A stretch of 47,204 bases of DNA, from assembly GCA_009911195.1 (NCBI GenBank), contig QXWV01000034.1, forward strand, positions 1 through 47,204, written 5' to 3'. A model generated the notes under the pieces. It was not told the origin of the DNA. It worked only from the letters and a program-made list of their open reading frames with translations, and searched no databases. Numbering within the stretch: the first letter of the stretch is position 1; each line of letters begins with the position of its first letter. Made by a program: the position numbers and the translations under genes. Of the stretch, positions 1 to 8,270 are shown piece after piece. This DNA is from Lachnospiraceae bacterium (lineage in GTDB: Bacteria; Bacillota; Clostridia; Lachnospirales; Lachnospiraceae).

Positions 1-76
1 TGGTGGCTCTAAAATGTTAAAATCCGAGGTGGCTCTCAAGCGATAAAACGGTGGCTCCGAAGCGCTAGAATATTCA
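1..76. mobile_element. Terminal segment of an IS21-like insertion sequence
   Basis: Three direct copies of GGTGGCTC(T/C) lie at 2-10, 28-36 and 50-58, with no coding capacity. Multiple short terminal repeats and a CA-3' end are known features of IS21-family elements. Here a CA at 75-76 is followed immediately by the Pro codon of a DPLDGT metal-binding motif, so the preceding Asp codon has been replaced by element sequence. The transposase genes (istA/istB) would lie outside the window, so the family call is inference from the end structure. Confidence 0.55.
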
Positions 77-601
77 CCATTGGACGGAACGAAGGAATTT
101 ATTAAGCAAAACGGGCAGTTTACGGTCAATATCGCCCTTTCTTACCGGCATAAGACGGTGATGGGAGTAATCTATGTGCCTGTCACAGGGGAACTTTACT
201 ATGCATCGGAGGGGGATGGGGCATTCCTTGAAACACGGAACGGGAAGATAAGAAAGCTTTCGGTGTCGGATAATAAAGATATTCCCTCCCTACGGTTTGT
301 GGTGAGCAACTCCCACGGATGTAAAGAGATGGATGAGTTGATTGAAAAATATCAGATTACAGATTTCGTGAAAGTGGGAAGCTCATTAAAGGGCTGCATG
401 GTAGCAGCCGGACAGGCGGATGTCTATTACCGTTTTAACCCAACTATGGAGTGGGATACGGCAGCGATGCAATGCATAGCGGAAGAGGCCGGGGCAGTGT
501 TCCGGCAAATGGATGGAACACGGATGTGCTATAACCGGGAGAACAGCTTGAATGAAAAGGGTTTTTATATCTTAAACTGCAACGAAAATCTGCTCGTATA
601 A
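77..601 (+). pseudogene. cysQ: 3' fragment of a CysQ / inositol-monophosphatase family gene
   Basis: The family comprises Mg-dependent 3'(2'),5'-bisphosphate nucleotidases (removing PAP) and related monophosphatases. The readable frame starts exactly at PLDGTKEFI, the second half of the conserved DPLDGT metal motif. It continues through FTVNIAL and the C-terminal MEWDTAA motif (WDxAA), ending at a TAA at 599-601. About 80 N-terminal residues, including the first Glu-rich metal site and the first Asp of DPLDGT, are missing because an IS-like end occupies 1-76. No Shine-Dalgarno precedes a usable start; the TTG at 80 is a Leu codon of the motif. The product is almost certainly inactive. It sits at the head of a surface-polysaccharide operon, where cysQ-like genes are common. 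Assignment to CysQ rather than another IMPase is probable, not certain. Confidence 0.8.
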
Positions 602-676
602 ATATTGTGGTTGGAAGAGTCATCTTCCGAAATCCCAGACAAAGTTTTGCGTGTGGAAGAAGGAGGATGGGAAAGC

Positions 677-1828
677 ATGGATGCGCTGATTTCAGTGATT
701 GTACCAGTATACAATATGGAGAAATATCTCGTAGAGTGTGTGGAAAGTATCCGAAACCAGACCCTGAAGGAAATCGAAGTGATATTGGTGGATGACGGCT
801 CTGTCGATAAAAGCGGGGCAATTTGCGATAGATATGCCCAAACGGATTCCAGGGTGAAAGTAATACATCAGGAAAACCGGGGGCTAATGGCGGCAAGATA
901 CCGGGGAATCATGGAGAGCGCCTGCCCTTATATTACATTTGTGGATGCGGATGATTTTATTGAAAGATGCTCCTATGAACTGGCATTGGAATCCATGGGG
1001 AGAGGAATTGACTTGATTGTATTTGGGATTATCAGATATTATGATGCACAAACCCAGAAAAAAGAAACCGGTATTTTCAATGAAAGGATATATAACAGGC
1101 AGGAAATAGAGGAATTGATTTATCCTAAGATGATATGGGATATGAAAACAAACCGCTTTGGCCTTGACCCGGCGCTCTGGAATAAGGTGATGAAAAGGGA
1201 ACTGGTAATGGCCTGCTATCGGCGTTTAGCGGGAAAGAACTTTTATTATGGCGAAGATACAGCTATTACTTATCCGATGGTAAAAAGGGCAGAAACGATA
1301 GAAATCAGGCAGCAGCCATATTATTACCACCGGCAGAGAAAGCGCACGGAGATTCCGGAATATATTGCGGATAAAGCATATTTTGAAAAACTTTATATGC
1401 TGTATAAATATCTGGCAGAACAATTTTGCGACGATAAAAGGCTAATCCGGCAGATAGAATATTTTTATATGCATTCTGTGGAGCTGCGCAAACATGCATA
1501 TGGGGATTATCAGAAAGGGACACAGTACCTTTTCCCCTTTGACAAGGTGGGGAAGGGCGACAGGATTATTATATATGGGGCGGGATTGGTAGGGCATTCT
1601 TATATGGAACAGCTTGGACGGCTGAGGTTTTGCCAAATCGCCCTGTGGGTGGATAAAAACTTCCAAAATTTTACAACAGAAGATATATCTCCGATAGAAA
1701 GAATAAGGCATACTTTATTCGACAAGTTAGTTATCGCAGTGGAAGGCATGGAAATCAATCGGAACATAAAGCAAATGTTAGTAGATATGGGTGTGGATGC
1801 AGAGCGGATTATATCGGCATTTTGGTGA
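677..1828 (+). CDS. GT2-family glycosyltransferase with C-terminal Rossmann-like domain
   Basis: This is a cytoplasmic, inverting GT-A glycosyltransferase (383 aa) probably adding a sugar to a cell-surface polymer. The N-terminus reads ISVIVPVYN, followed by VDDGS near residue 40 (nucleotide binding) and the metal-binding DAD at 90-92. After the catalytic domain, a C-terminal module begins around residue 280 with a glycine-rich IIIYGAG motif typical of a nucleotide-binding Rossmann fold. The same kind of module opens the next gene (KFLLFGTGD), so the two products may share a ligand or partner. The start at 677 is chosen because AGGAGG (661-666) lies 10 nt upstream; the open frame extends to 605 but without a ribosome site. 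It ends in TGA abutting the ATG of the next gene, so the two are translationally coupled. Acceptor and donor cannot be read from sequence. Confidence 0.85.
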   Translation: MDALISVIVPVYNMEKYLVECVESIRNQTLKEIEVILVDDGSVDKSGAICDRYAQTDSRVKVIHQENRGLMAARYRGIMESACPYITFVDADDFIERCSYELALESMGRGIDLIVFGIIRYYDAQTQKKETGIFNERIYNRQEIEELIYPKMIWDMKTNRFGLDPALWNKVMKRELVMACYRRLAGKNFYYGEDTAITYPMVKRAETIEIRQQPYYYHRQRKRTEIPEYIADKAYFEKLYMLYKYLAEQFCDDKRLIRQIEYFYMHSVELRKHAYGDYQKGTQYLFPFDKVGKGDRIIIYGAGLVGHSYMEQLGRLRFCQIALWVDKNFQNFTTEDISPIERIRHTLFDKLVIAVEGMEINRNIKQMLVDMGVDAERIISAFW

Positions 1829-4800
1829 ATGCTGGATAAGATTGTGCGTATGGAGGAAAGAGTGAAATTCCTTTTATTTGGAACAGGGGATTACTATAGG
1901 CGGTTCAAAAAATGGTTTGATGAAAAAGATATTTTAGCCCTGCTGGATAATTCTTTGGAGAAACAAAATACCTTTATGGATGGGATAAGGGTGTTGCCGC
2001 CAAAGGAAGGGGTAAAACTGCCCTTCGACGCAATTGTTATCCTTAGCTTTTATGTGAGGGAGATGAAGGGCCAATTGCTGGAATTAGGGGTAACAGAGGA
2101 TAGAATCTACCATTTTTATAATCTGCGCCCTTTGATTGATATGAAAAAACAGAAATGGCAAGAGATGTATTATGGGGATGCAAAGGCATTGGTATGGACA
2201 AAAGGGAACGGCGGGAAGAAGATACTGCTCCTGTCTCAGGATATGGCATTGGGAGGCGCTTCTATTGCCCTTTTTCATGCCGCCAGGATTATGGCAGGCA
2301 ATAATTATCAAATAGTGGTAGCTTCTATGATAGACGGCCCTTTGAGGAAGCGGTTGACGGAGCACGATATCCCGGTTGTGGTTGATGTAAATTTACAGCT
2401 AAAAACAATGAAAGAAGTGGAATGGCTCAACGATTTTTCGCTGATATTTTGCAACACAATAAACTTTCATGTTTTTTTATCGGAACGGGATAATAAAATC
2501 CCTGTCATCTGGTGGCTGCATGATGCTGCTTTTTTTTATGGCGGAGTCGATAAGGGGCTTCTACGCAGGCTGGATAGAACAAATATGAAAATTTGCGCCG
2601 TAGGCCCTATAGCTGAAGATGCTATGAAAAAGTATGTTCCGGATATGGAAATAGAAGAGCTGCTTTATGGTGTTGCCGATACTGGCGGATATGTCGGCGA
2701 ATCGAAATGCTTTCATACTGACAGGATATGCTTTGTCACAATTGGCGATATCGGGGATATAAAAGGGCAGGATATACTGGTTCAGTCAGTACAGGCATTA
2801 CCGGAAAGCCTTAGAAAGAAAACTATGTTTTACCTGGTTGGGCGGAATACGTCAATGATGGGGCGGCGGCTGATAGAAGAAACCGGGGAAATACCGGAGA
2901 TTTTAATGACTGGCCTGGTGGAACGGGAACGGATAAATGAAATTTTGAGGGAAGCGGATGTGCTGATATGCCCATCCAGAGAAGATTCCATGCCTACGGC
3001 AGCAGCAGAGGCAATGATGCATAAAGTACCATGCATTGTCTCGGACGCGGCAGGGACAGCAAAGTATATCCGGGACGGTATTGATGGATTCGTTTTTCAC
3101 AGTGAAGCCGTCGGTGAACTGGCTGAAAAAATTATTTGGTGTATAGAAAACAGAAAAAAGATACATGACCTGGGAGTTCTTTCCAGAAAAATTTATGACA
3201 CACATTTTTCTATGGAGAAATTCAAAAGAAAGTATAACAAACCGATAATTTCCATGCAGCAGGCAATGGAAAGCCACATATCGCTGATTCTGGTGGTGGC
3301 AAGGCCCGGCTCATGCAAAGCGATTTCAAAAAGGATAGGAAGTTTATGCAAGGAAAACCAGATTGATTTGTTCGATGTAAGGGGCAGGGATTTAGGGGCG
3401 GAAAAAAAACTTACATATCACTTTGGAAGAACAGATGGAATTACGAAAAGCCGGATGCAGCAGCTTATCATAGGGAAGGGAGCGATAAGCGTCGATTTGT
3501 TTGATACGCTCGTTATGCGGCAGACATTATTTCCAGAGGATATTTTTGAAATAGTCGATTATCAGTTGAGGGAAAAAGGTATTATTATAGAAGATTTCTG
3601 TAAAAAGCGCCTTGCGGGCGAGAAATACCTGTCAAAATATTCAGCCCCCACGCTTACAGATATATATGAATATATGAAAAAGACATATAACATACCGGAT
3701 ATGACACCCCATGAGCTGGCGGAATTAGAATGGATGGCCGATGCTAGAATGCTGATTCCCCGGCAGGAAATGTGTGCGCTTATGGAAGAAGCATTTCGGC
3801 AGGGAAAAGAGGTCTATATCGTTTCGGACACCTATTACAGCAAAAAGCAAATTATCAAAATGCTAGAAAAATGTAATATTACATTTTATACGGATATCTT
3901 TGCATCATGCGAATATAGAACCGGAAAAACGCAGCAGCTTTTTGAATGCTTAAAGGAAAAAATCCATGGCAGGCAGTGCATACATATAGGGGATGATGCC
4001 GTTGCGGACATAGAAAGCGCAAAGAAGCATGGCCTTGCGGCCTGCCAGGTTTACAGCGGGACAGAATTGCTGGAAATGACGGGATACCTGGGCCTGTGGA
4101 ACAGGGTGGAAAGCCTGGCTGACAGGATAAAGACAGGGATGTTTACGGCCAGGCTGTTCAACAGCCCGTTTCAATTTGAGGCTAAGGAACGGAAAATCAG
4201 CGTTAAAAATGCTAATGATATCGGCTATCTGTTTTTTGCCCCGATTATCAGCGATTTCGTCATATGGTTTAAAAAACAGATAAAGGAACATGGGCTGCAT
4301 AACGTATGGTTCTGCGCCAGAGACGGGTATTTGATAAAAAAACTATATGATGAGCTGGATAATGACAGGAAATCGGTGTATTTCCTTACATCCAGGACGG
4401 CCGCAATCCGTGCAGGGATGGAGGATGAAGAAGATATCAGGTATGTGGCAAATATGAAATTCAGCGGAACTTTGCGGGAACAACTGGAAGAGCGGTTCGG
4501 CATAACAGTGCCCGAAGGAAGCATCAGGGAGGATAACGGGGATGATTTACTGGATTACTTGCAGGAAATCTTAAGTAAGGCGTCTGTAAACAGGGAGAAT
4601 TATAAGAAATATATCGATGGGCTTCCTGTGGAGGAAGGAACGGTGGCTTTTTTTGATTTTGTTGCAAAAGGGACAAGCCAGATGTACATTGAGCGGTTTG
4701 CCGGGAGGCATTTGAAAGGGCTTTATTTCCTGCAGTTGGAAGAAAGGGATATGCGGGGTAAAGGGCTGGATATACAGTCATTTTACAGGGAAGGGGAACA

Positions 4801-5146
4801 GGAAGGCAGTGTGGTTTTTGAGAATTATTATATTCTGGAGGCAATGCTGACAGCCCCTTTGCCATCAGTAACAGGATTTGATGAAAAGGGTGCGCCGCAT
4901 TATGCGGAGGAGACGAGGAAAAAAGAAGACATAGAGTGTTTTTTAGCTGCGCAAAACGGGATTATCGATTATTTTAAAACGTATTTGAAATTGTGCCCGG
5001 AAACGGAAATCAATGGGAATAGGGAATTGGACGAAATATTTTTGGGCTTGATACATAATATCGCTATTTTGGATAGGAGATTTTTAAGCTTAAAAGTGGA
5101 AGACCCGTTTTTCCACAGGAATACGGATATGACGGATTTAATTTAA
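1829..5146 (+). CDS. Large GT4 glycosyltransferase fused to a HAD-like domain (COG5610-like)
   Basis: The protein has 1105 aa in at least four modules. Residues ~10-120 form a Rossmann-like domain (FLLFGTGD) resembling the C-terminus of the preceding protein. Residues ~130-480 are a GT-B/GT4 glycosyltransferase, with VTIGDIGDIKGQD and an E-x7-E type motif in EDSMPTAAAEAM near 385-395. Residues ~550-745 are a HAD-like hydrolase: motif I VDLFDTLV near 556, motif II VSDTYYS near 665 and motif III HIGDDAVADIESA near 718. The C-terminal ~340 residues (ARDGYLIKKLY and following) are a region often attached to such HADs. It probably assembles a cell-wall or capsular polymer. Start ambiguity: the ATG at 1829 overlaps nothing but is directly coupled to the upstream TGA, while a GTG at 1862 has a good GGAGG at 1852-1856. 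The acceptor is unknown. Confidence 0.8.
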   Translation: MLDKIVRMEERVKFLLFGTGDYYRRFKKWFDEKDILALLDNSLEKQNTFMDGIRVLPPKEGVKLPFDAIVILSFYVREMKGQLLELGVTEDRIYHFYNLRPLIDMKKQKWQEMYYGDAKALVWTKGNGGKKILLLSQDMALGGASIALFHAARIMAGNNYQIVVASMIDGPLRKRLTEHDIPVVVDVNLQLKTMKEVEWLNDFSLIFCNTINFHVFLSERDNKIPVIWWLHDAAFFYGGVDKGLLRRLDRTNMKICAVGPIAEDAMKKYVPDMEIEELLYGVADTGGYVGESKCFHTDRICFVTIGDIGDIKGQDILVQSVQALPESLRKKTMFYLVGRNTSMMGRRLIEETGEIPEILMTGLVERERINEILREADVLICPSREDSMPTAAAEAMMHKVPCIVSDAAGTAKYIRDGIDGFVFHSEAVGELAEKIIWCIENRKKIHDLGVLSRKIYDTHFSMEKFKRKYNKPIISMQQAMESHISLILVVARPGSCKAISKRIGSLCKENQIDLFDVRGRDLGAEKKLTYHFGRTDGITKSRMQQLIIGKGAISVDLFDTLVMRQTLFPEDIFEIVDYQLREKGIIIEDFCKKRLAGEKYLSKYSAPTLTDIYEYMKKTYNIPDMTPHELAELEWMADARMLIPRQEMCALMEEAFRQGKEVYIVSDTYYSKKQIIKMLEKCNITFYTDIFASCEYRTGKTQQLFECLKEKIHGRQCIHIGDDAVADIESAKKHGLAACQVYSGTELLEMTGYLGLWNRVESLADRIKTGMFTARLFNSPFQFEAKERKISVKNANDIGYLFFAPIISDFVIWFKKQIKEHGLHNVWFCARDGYLIKKLYDELDNDRKSVYFLTSRTAAIRAGMEDEEDIRYVANMKFSGTLREQLEERFGITVPEGSIREDNGDDLLDYLQEILSKASVNRENYKKYIDGLPVEEGTVAFFDFVAKGTSQMYIERFAGRHLKGLYFLQLEERDMRGKGLDIQSFYREGEQEGSVVFENYYILEAMLTAPLPSVTGFDEKGAPHYAEETRKKEDIECFLAAQNGIIDYFKTYLKLCPETEINGNRELDEIFLGLIHNIAILDRRFLSLKVEDPFFHRNTDMTDLI

Positions 5147-5168
5147 AATATTAGAAAGGTTTGAAATA

Positions 5169-5831
5169 ATGAATTTTGAATTGATGGCTTCCATGATGTG
5201 CGCAAACTACGCCAATCTGGAGAAGGAAATATATAATCTTGAAACAGGAGGAATTGACTCCTTCCATATCGATATTATGGACGGGCGCTATGTTCCCAAC
5301 TTTGCCATGTCCTTAAATGACATGTGTTACATAGCCGATGCTGCATCCAAACCGCTGGATGTCCATTTGATGATTGAGCATCCAAGCAATAATATCGGGA
5401 TTTTCATCAAAAATCTCCGCAAAGGGGATACTATATATATCCATCCGGAAGCGGAATACCATCCTTCCACCACTTTGCAGAGGATTATTGATGCGGAATT
5501 GATTCCGGGCATCGCTATCAATCCGGGAACATCAGTGGAAACTGTTTTTGAGATGCTGCGGATAGTAAAGAAGGTTCTGGTGATGTCTGTGAATCCGGGG
5601 AACGCAGGGCAGATGTATCTTCCATACGTTGGAAAGAAGATTACAAGGCTGATTTCCATAAAAGAAGATATGGGGTTTGAGCTATACTGGGATGGAGCCT
5701 GTAGCGCAGGGCGGATACAGGAATATGCACCAAAAGGGGTAAAGGGCTTTGTGCTTGGAACAACTCTCTTGTTTGGCAAGGACAAGCCTTATGGGGAAAC
5801 ACTGCGAAATATCAGGGAATTAAAGTTCTAG
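5169..5831 (+). CDS. rpe: Ribulose-phosphate 3-epimerase family protein
   Basis: This 220-aa TIM-barrel epimerase interconverts D-ribulose 5-phosphate and D-xylulose 5-phosphate, or a closely related ketose phosphate. The family signature FHIDIMDGRYVPN (metal His/Asp and catalytic Asp) is present, followed by LDVHLMIE, GIAINPGT, the phosphate-binding VNPGNAGQ and a late DG in YWDGACS that replaces the usual VDGG. AGAAAGG at 5153-5159 precedes the ATG by 9 nt. It lies between glycosyltransferases and a cytidylyltransferase/dehydrogenase pair. It therefore probably supplies a pentulose phosphate for an activated polyol rather than serving central pentose-phosphate metabolism. Allulose-6-phosphate epimerase activity is an alternative within the family. 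Confidence 0.82.
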   Translation: MNFELMASMMCANYANLEKEIYNLETGGIDSFHIDIMDGRYVPNFAMSLNDMCYIADAASKPLDVHLMIEHPSNNIGIFIKNLRKGDTIYIHPEAEYHPSTTLQRIIDAELIPGIAINPGTSVETVFEMLRIVKKVLVMSVNPGNAGQMYLPYVGKKITRLISIKEDMGFELYWDGACSAGRIQEYAPKGVKGFVLGTTLLFGKDKPYGETLRNIRELKF

Positions 5832-5924
5832 TATTCCATATGGGGAATTTGCGTGAGGAATTTACGCAGGGAATTTCGATACGGAGTACTAAAATGGTTT
5901 CATTTATAACAGGAGTATATTTTC

Positions 5925-6731
5925 ATGAATATAGCGGTATTATTATCTGGCGGCATAGGATTGCGGATGGGGCTTGGCATTCCAAAACAGTATATCAGGG
6001 TATGGGGGAAGATGCTGATTACTTATTCCCTGGAAACGCTGCTTGCCCATCCCATGATAGATGCGGTACAGATTGTGGCGGAGCCCCAGTGGCAAGGGAC
6101 GATATTGGCCGATGTGAGGGAAAATGACCTGGAAAGGGAAAAAATATGTGGATTTTCGTCACCGGGCGAAGGGCGGCAGGCTTCGGTTTTGAATGCCCTC
6201 AAAGACATAAGGCTTTTGGGCTTTCCCCTGGATGCTGCCAGCACCCAGGATGGGGTATGTGGGGTATGTAGACGGAATATTTTGCGCACGCGGGATGCGG
6301 CTTTTCCAGGCAATGCTGTCCTTATCCATGATGCAGTGCGCCCGAATCTGGCCAAAGAGCAGATTACAGGATGCTTTGACGCATTAAGGGGTCATGACGG
6401 TGTTATGCCTGTACTACCGATGAAGGATACCGTTTACCAAAGTGACGGAGGGGAGTGCATATCGAAGCTGCTTGACAGGGAAAAGATTTTTGCAGGGCAG
6501 GCGCCGGAGGTATTTGATTTTGATAAATATTATACAGCCAATATGCACTTGGCATCAGAAAAACTGCTCAGGATAAAAGGCTCGGCGGAGCCGGCAGTTA
6601 TGGCCGGGATGGATATTGCCATGATTCCGGGGGATGAGAATAACTATAAAATTACAACAAAAGTCGATTTGGAGCGCTTCCGGAAACAGAAAGAGGGCGA
6701 TATGCAGAAAGCTACAGGGAACAGCAGATGA
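5925..6731 (+). CDS. IspD/TarI-like sugar-alcohol-phosphate cytidylyltransferase
   Basis: The enzyme transfers CMP from CTP to a polyol or ketose phosphate. The CTP-binding loop reads LLSGGIGLRMGLGIPKQY. Later motifs are GEGRQASVLNAL, LIHDAVRP, VLPMKDTVY, QAPEVFDF and ITTKVDLE, all in IspD/TarI order. The IPKQY form, together with a pentulose epimerase upstream and a polyol dehydrogenase downstream, favours a TarI-type role (CDP-ribitol or similar) over isoprenoid IspD. At 268 aa it is about 30 residues longer than usual. The extra stretch lies between SVLNALKDIR and AVLIHD (residues ~105-135), a spot normally only a few residues long, and contains a CxxC pair (CGVC). AGGAG at 5911-5915 is 9 nt before the ATG. 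Its stop overlaps the next start (ATGA). Confidence 0.78.
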   Translation: MNIAVLLSGGIGLRMGLGIPKQYIRVWGKMLITYSLETLLAHPMIDAVQIVAEPQWQGTILADVRENDLEREKICGFSSPGEGRQASVLNALKDIRLLGFPLDAASTQDGVCGVCRRNILRTRDAAFPGNAVLIHDAVRPNLAKEQITGCFDALRGHDGVMPVLPMKDTVYQSDGGECISKLLDREKIFAGQAPEVFDFDKYYTANMHLASEKLLRIKGSAEPAVMAGMDIAMIPGDENNYKITTKVDLERFRKQKEGDMQKATGNSR

Positions 6732-7774
6732 AGGCATATATTTTGAGCGATATAGGTGATATCAGGTTAAAGGATGTGGGATGTCCTGTGCCGGAAGAAA
6801 ACGAAGTAATTATAAAAGTCAGAGCCAGCGGTATCTGCGGTTCTGACATTCCGAGGATTTTTCAGAATGGAGCCCATAAGATGCCCCTGATTCCGGGCCA
6901 TGAATTTTCGGGGGAAGTGGTGGAACTTGGAAAGGAAACCGATAAAAGGCTTTTGCATAAAAGGGTAGGCGTTTTCCCCCTGATTCCTTGCAGAGAATGT
7001 ATGCCATGCAGGAAAGGGGAATATGAAATCTGTAGGAATTATAGCTATCTTGGCTCAAGAAGGGATGGGGGATTTGCAGAATATGCGGCAGTACCGGCAG
7101 CAAATCTGATGGAACTGCCGGATACAGTTTCTTTTGAAGAGGCAGCGATGCTGGAGCCCATGGCAGTGGCGGTACATGCCATGAGAAGGGCCATTCCGTG
7201 TAAAGAGGGTCAAGTGGCGGTCTGCGGCCTCGGTACAATAGGTCTGTTGCTTGTTATGATTCTTAAGGAGGCAGGATTTAAAAACATTGCTGTAATTGGG
7301 AATAAAGACTCCCAGAAGGAGGCTGCTTTAAAAATGGGCATTGGGGAGGAATGCTATTTTGACAACAGAAAAAGGGAGGAAGGGCAACGGTTCATGGAGC
7401 ATACCAAAGGTGCGGGGGCGGATACTTTTTTTGAATGCGTGGGAAAGAATGAGACGGTTTTACAGGCGGTCAATCTTACGGCTGTCTCAGGGAAGGTATG
7501 CCTGGTGGGGAATCCCTTTTCGGATATAAAGCTTTCCAGGGATACGTACTGGAAAATCCTTAGAAACCAACTGACTGTTACCGGAACATGGAATTCTGCA
7601 TTTACAGGGAAGGCGGATGATGACTGGCATTATGTGCTGGAAAGGCTTTCGGAAAAGAAGCTGATACCAGGGAAGCTGATTTCCCACAGATTCTTGATGG
7701 AGGAGCTGGAGGCGGGGTTTCGGATTATGAGAAATAAGGCGGAGGACTATATAAAGATAATGGGAGTATTTTAA
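6728..7774 (+). CDS. Zinc-dependent medium-chain dehydrogenase (polyol/polyol-phosphate type)
   Basis: An NAD(P)-dependent alcohol dehydrogenase of 348 aa. Catalytic zinc ligands are expected in GICGSD and GHEFSGEV. The structural zinc site is a complete C-x2-C-x2-C-x7-C in CRECMPCRKGEYEIC. The coenzyme-binding loop is GLGTIG near residue 165. The overall sequence, including YLGSRRDGGFAEY and TGTWNS, resembles galactitol-1-phosphate 5-dehydrogenases. In this operon it more plausibly acts like TarJ, reducing a ketopentose phosphate or its activated form to the polyol used in a wall polymer. The ATG overlaps the upstream TGA by 4 nt, giving tight translational coupling. Last gene of the operon. 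Substrate unproven. Confidence 0.82.
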   Translation: MKAYILSDIGDIRLKDVGCPVPEENEVIIKVRASGICGSDIPRIFQNGAHKMPLIPGHEFSGEVVELGKETDKRLLHKRVGVFPLIPCRECMPCRKGEYEICRNYSYLGSRRDGGFAEYAAVPAANLMELPDTVSFEEAAMLEPMAVAVHAMRRAIPCKEGQVAVCGLGTIGLLLVMILKEAGFKNIAVIGNKDSQKEAALKMGIGEECYFDNRKREEGQRFMEHTKGAGADTFFECVGKNETVLQAVNLTAVSGKVCLVGNPFSDIKLSRDTYWKILRNQLTVTGTWNSAFTGKADDDWHYVLERLSEKKLIPGKLISHRFLMEELEAGFRIMRNKAEDYIKIMGVF

Positions 7775-7796
7775 AGCGTGACATAAATATAATGAA

Positions 7797-7858
7797 TTGC
7801 GCTGATGCGCAAGCAGGCCATCAATTTTCTTACGAAAATTGGTGACATATGATATAAT
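7797..7858 (+). promoter_or_regulatory. Two hairpins and an extended -10 promoter before the DUF3006-like gene
   Basis: TTGCGC-TGAT-GCGCAA (7797-7812) and CAATTTTC-TTAC-GAAAATTG (7822-7841) are perfect short hairpins after the dehydrogenase gene; neither has a classical T-run. TATAAT at 7853-7858 is preceded by TGA (7850-7852), giving an extended -10; the -35 (TTACGA at 7830-7835) is weak and overlaps the second hairpin. Confidence 0.55.
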
Positions 7859-7936
7859 AAAAATATGTACGGATTTGGTGTATGGAAAAATAGTATGGAA
7901 ATGGGCACAAAAAGCTGCGCAGAAATGGAGAAAAAT

Positions 7937-8110
7937 ATGAAAGCTTTTGATTATGTAGTAGTGAGCATAGAAGGGGATTATGCGAATTTGAAAAGGACGG
8001 ATGAGGAAAGCGATGAATTGAAGCTGGTGGCCAGGGCGCTTTTGCCGGATATGATAGCGGAAGGTACGAAGCTTCATTATGAGTACATGGAATATACAAT
8101 AGTGGAATGA
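7937..8110 (+). CDS. Small DUF3006-like protein
   Basis: A 57-aa soluble protein with VVVSIEGDYANL near the N-terminus and VARALLPDMIAEGTKLHYEY in the middle. This layout (a short beta-rich domain with EGDYA...LLP...EGT) matches the DUF3006 family, whose role is unknown. The start at 7937 is chosen because GGAG (7927-7930) lies 6 nt upstream; an in-frame ATG at 7865 has no ribosome site and sits only a few bases from the -10 box. The leader just before the SD carries a GCGCAGAAATGGAG motif that recurs before three other genes in the window. After the TGA at 8108-8110 the same frame stays open for 35 more codons, so a shortened C-terminus is possible. Confidence 0.6.
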   Translation: MKAFDYVVVSIEGDYANLKRTDEESDELKLVARALLPDMIAEGTKLHYEYMEYTIVE

Positions 8111-8215
8111 GCGGATGGTATTTATTCCAGGCTGCCCGATGGGTGCGTATCGGATATGGACAGCATTATGGTGGAAGGAATCGTCTCCTCTGGACGGTCA
8201 GTAAAAAAACTCTTG

Positions 8216-8245
8216 TGAATAAATTGCCTTTTTTATGCCATACTA
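8216..8245 (+). promoter_or_regulatory. Sigma-G-type promoter of spoVAA-spoVAB
   Basis: TGAATA (8216-8221), a 17-nt spacer and CATACTA (8239-8245) match the Bacillus subtilis sigma-G consensus at every position. It lies 26 nt upstream of spoVAA. The B. subtilis spoVA operon is known to be transcribed in the forespore by sigma-G, so the position makes biological sense. Confidence 0.8.
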
Positions 8246-8270
8246 TTTTTCAAAGGAGAAATCGTATAGG

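Noticed and set aside
2-58. Repeats at the window start as a CRISPR array
   Set aside because: Only three 9-mers with unequal gaps and no cas genes; IS terminal repeats explain them better.
5840-6127. 95-codon frame overlapping the cytidylyltransferase start
   Set aside because: Out-of-frame overlap with an IspD/TarI-like gene whose start and motifs are clear.
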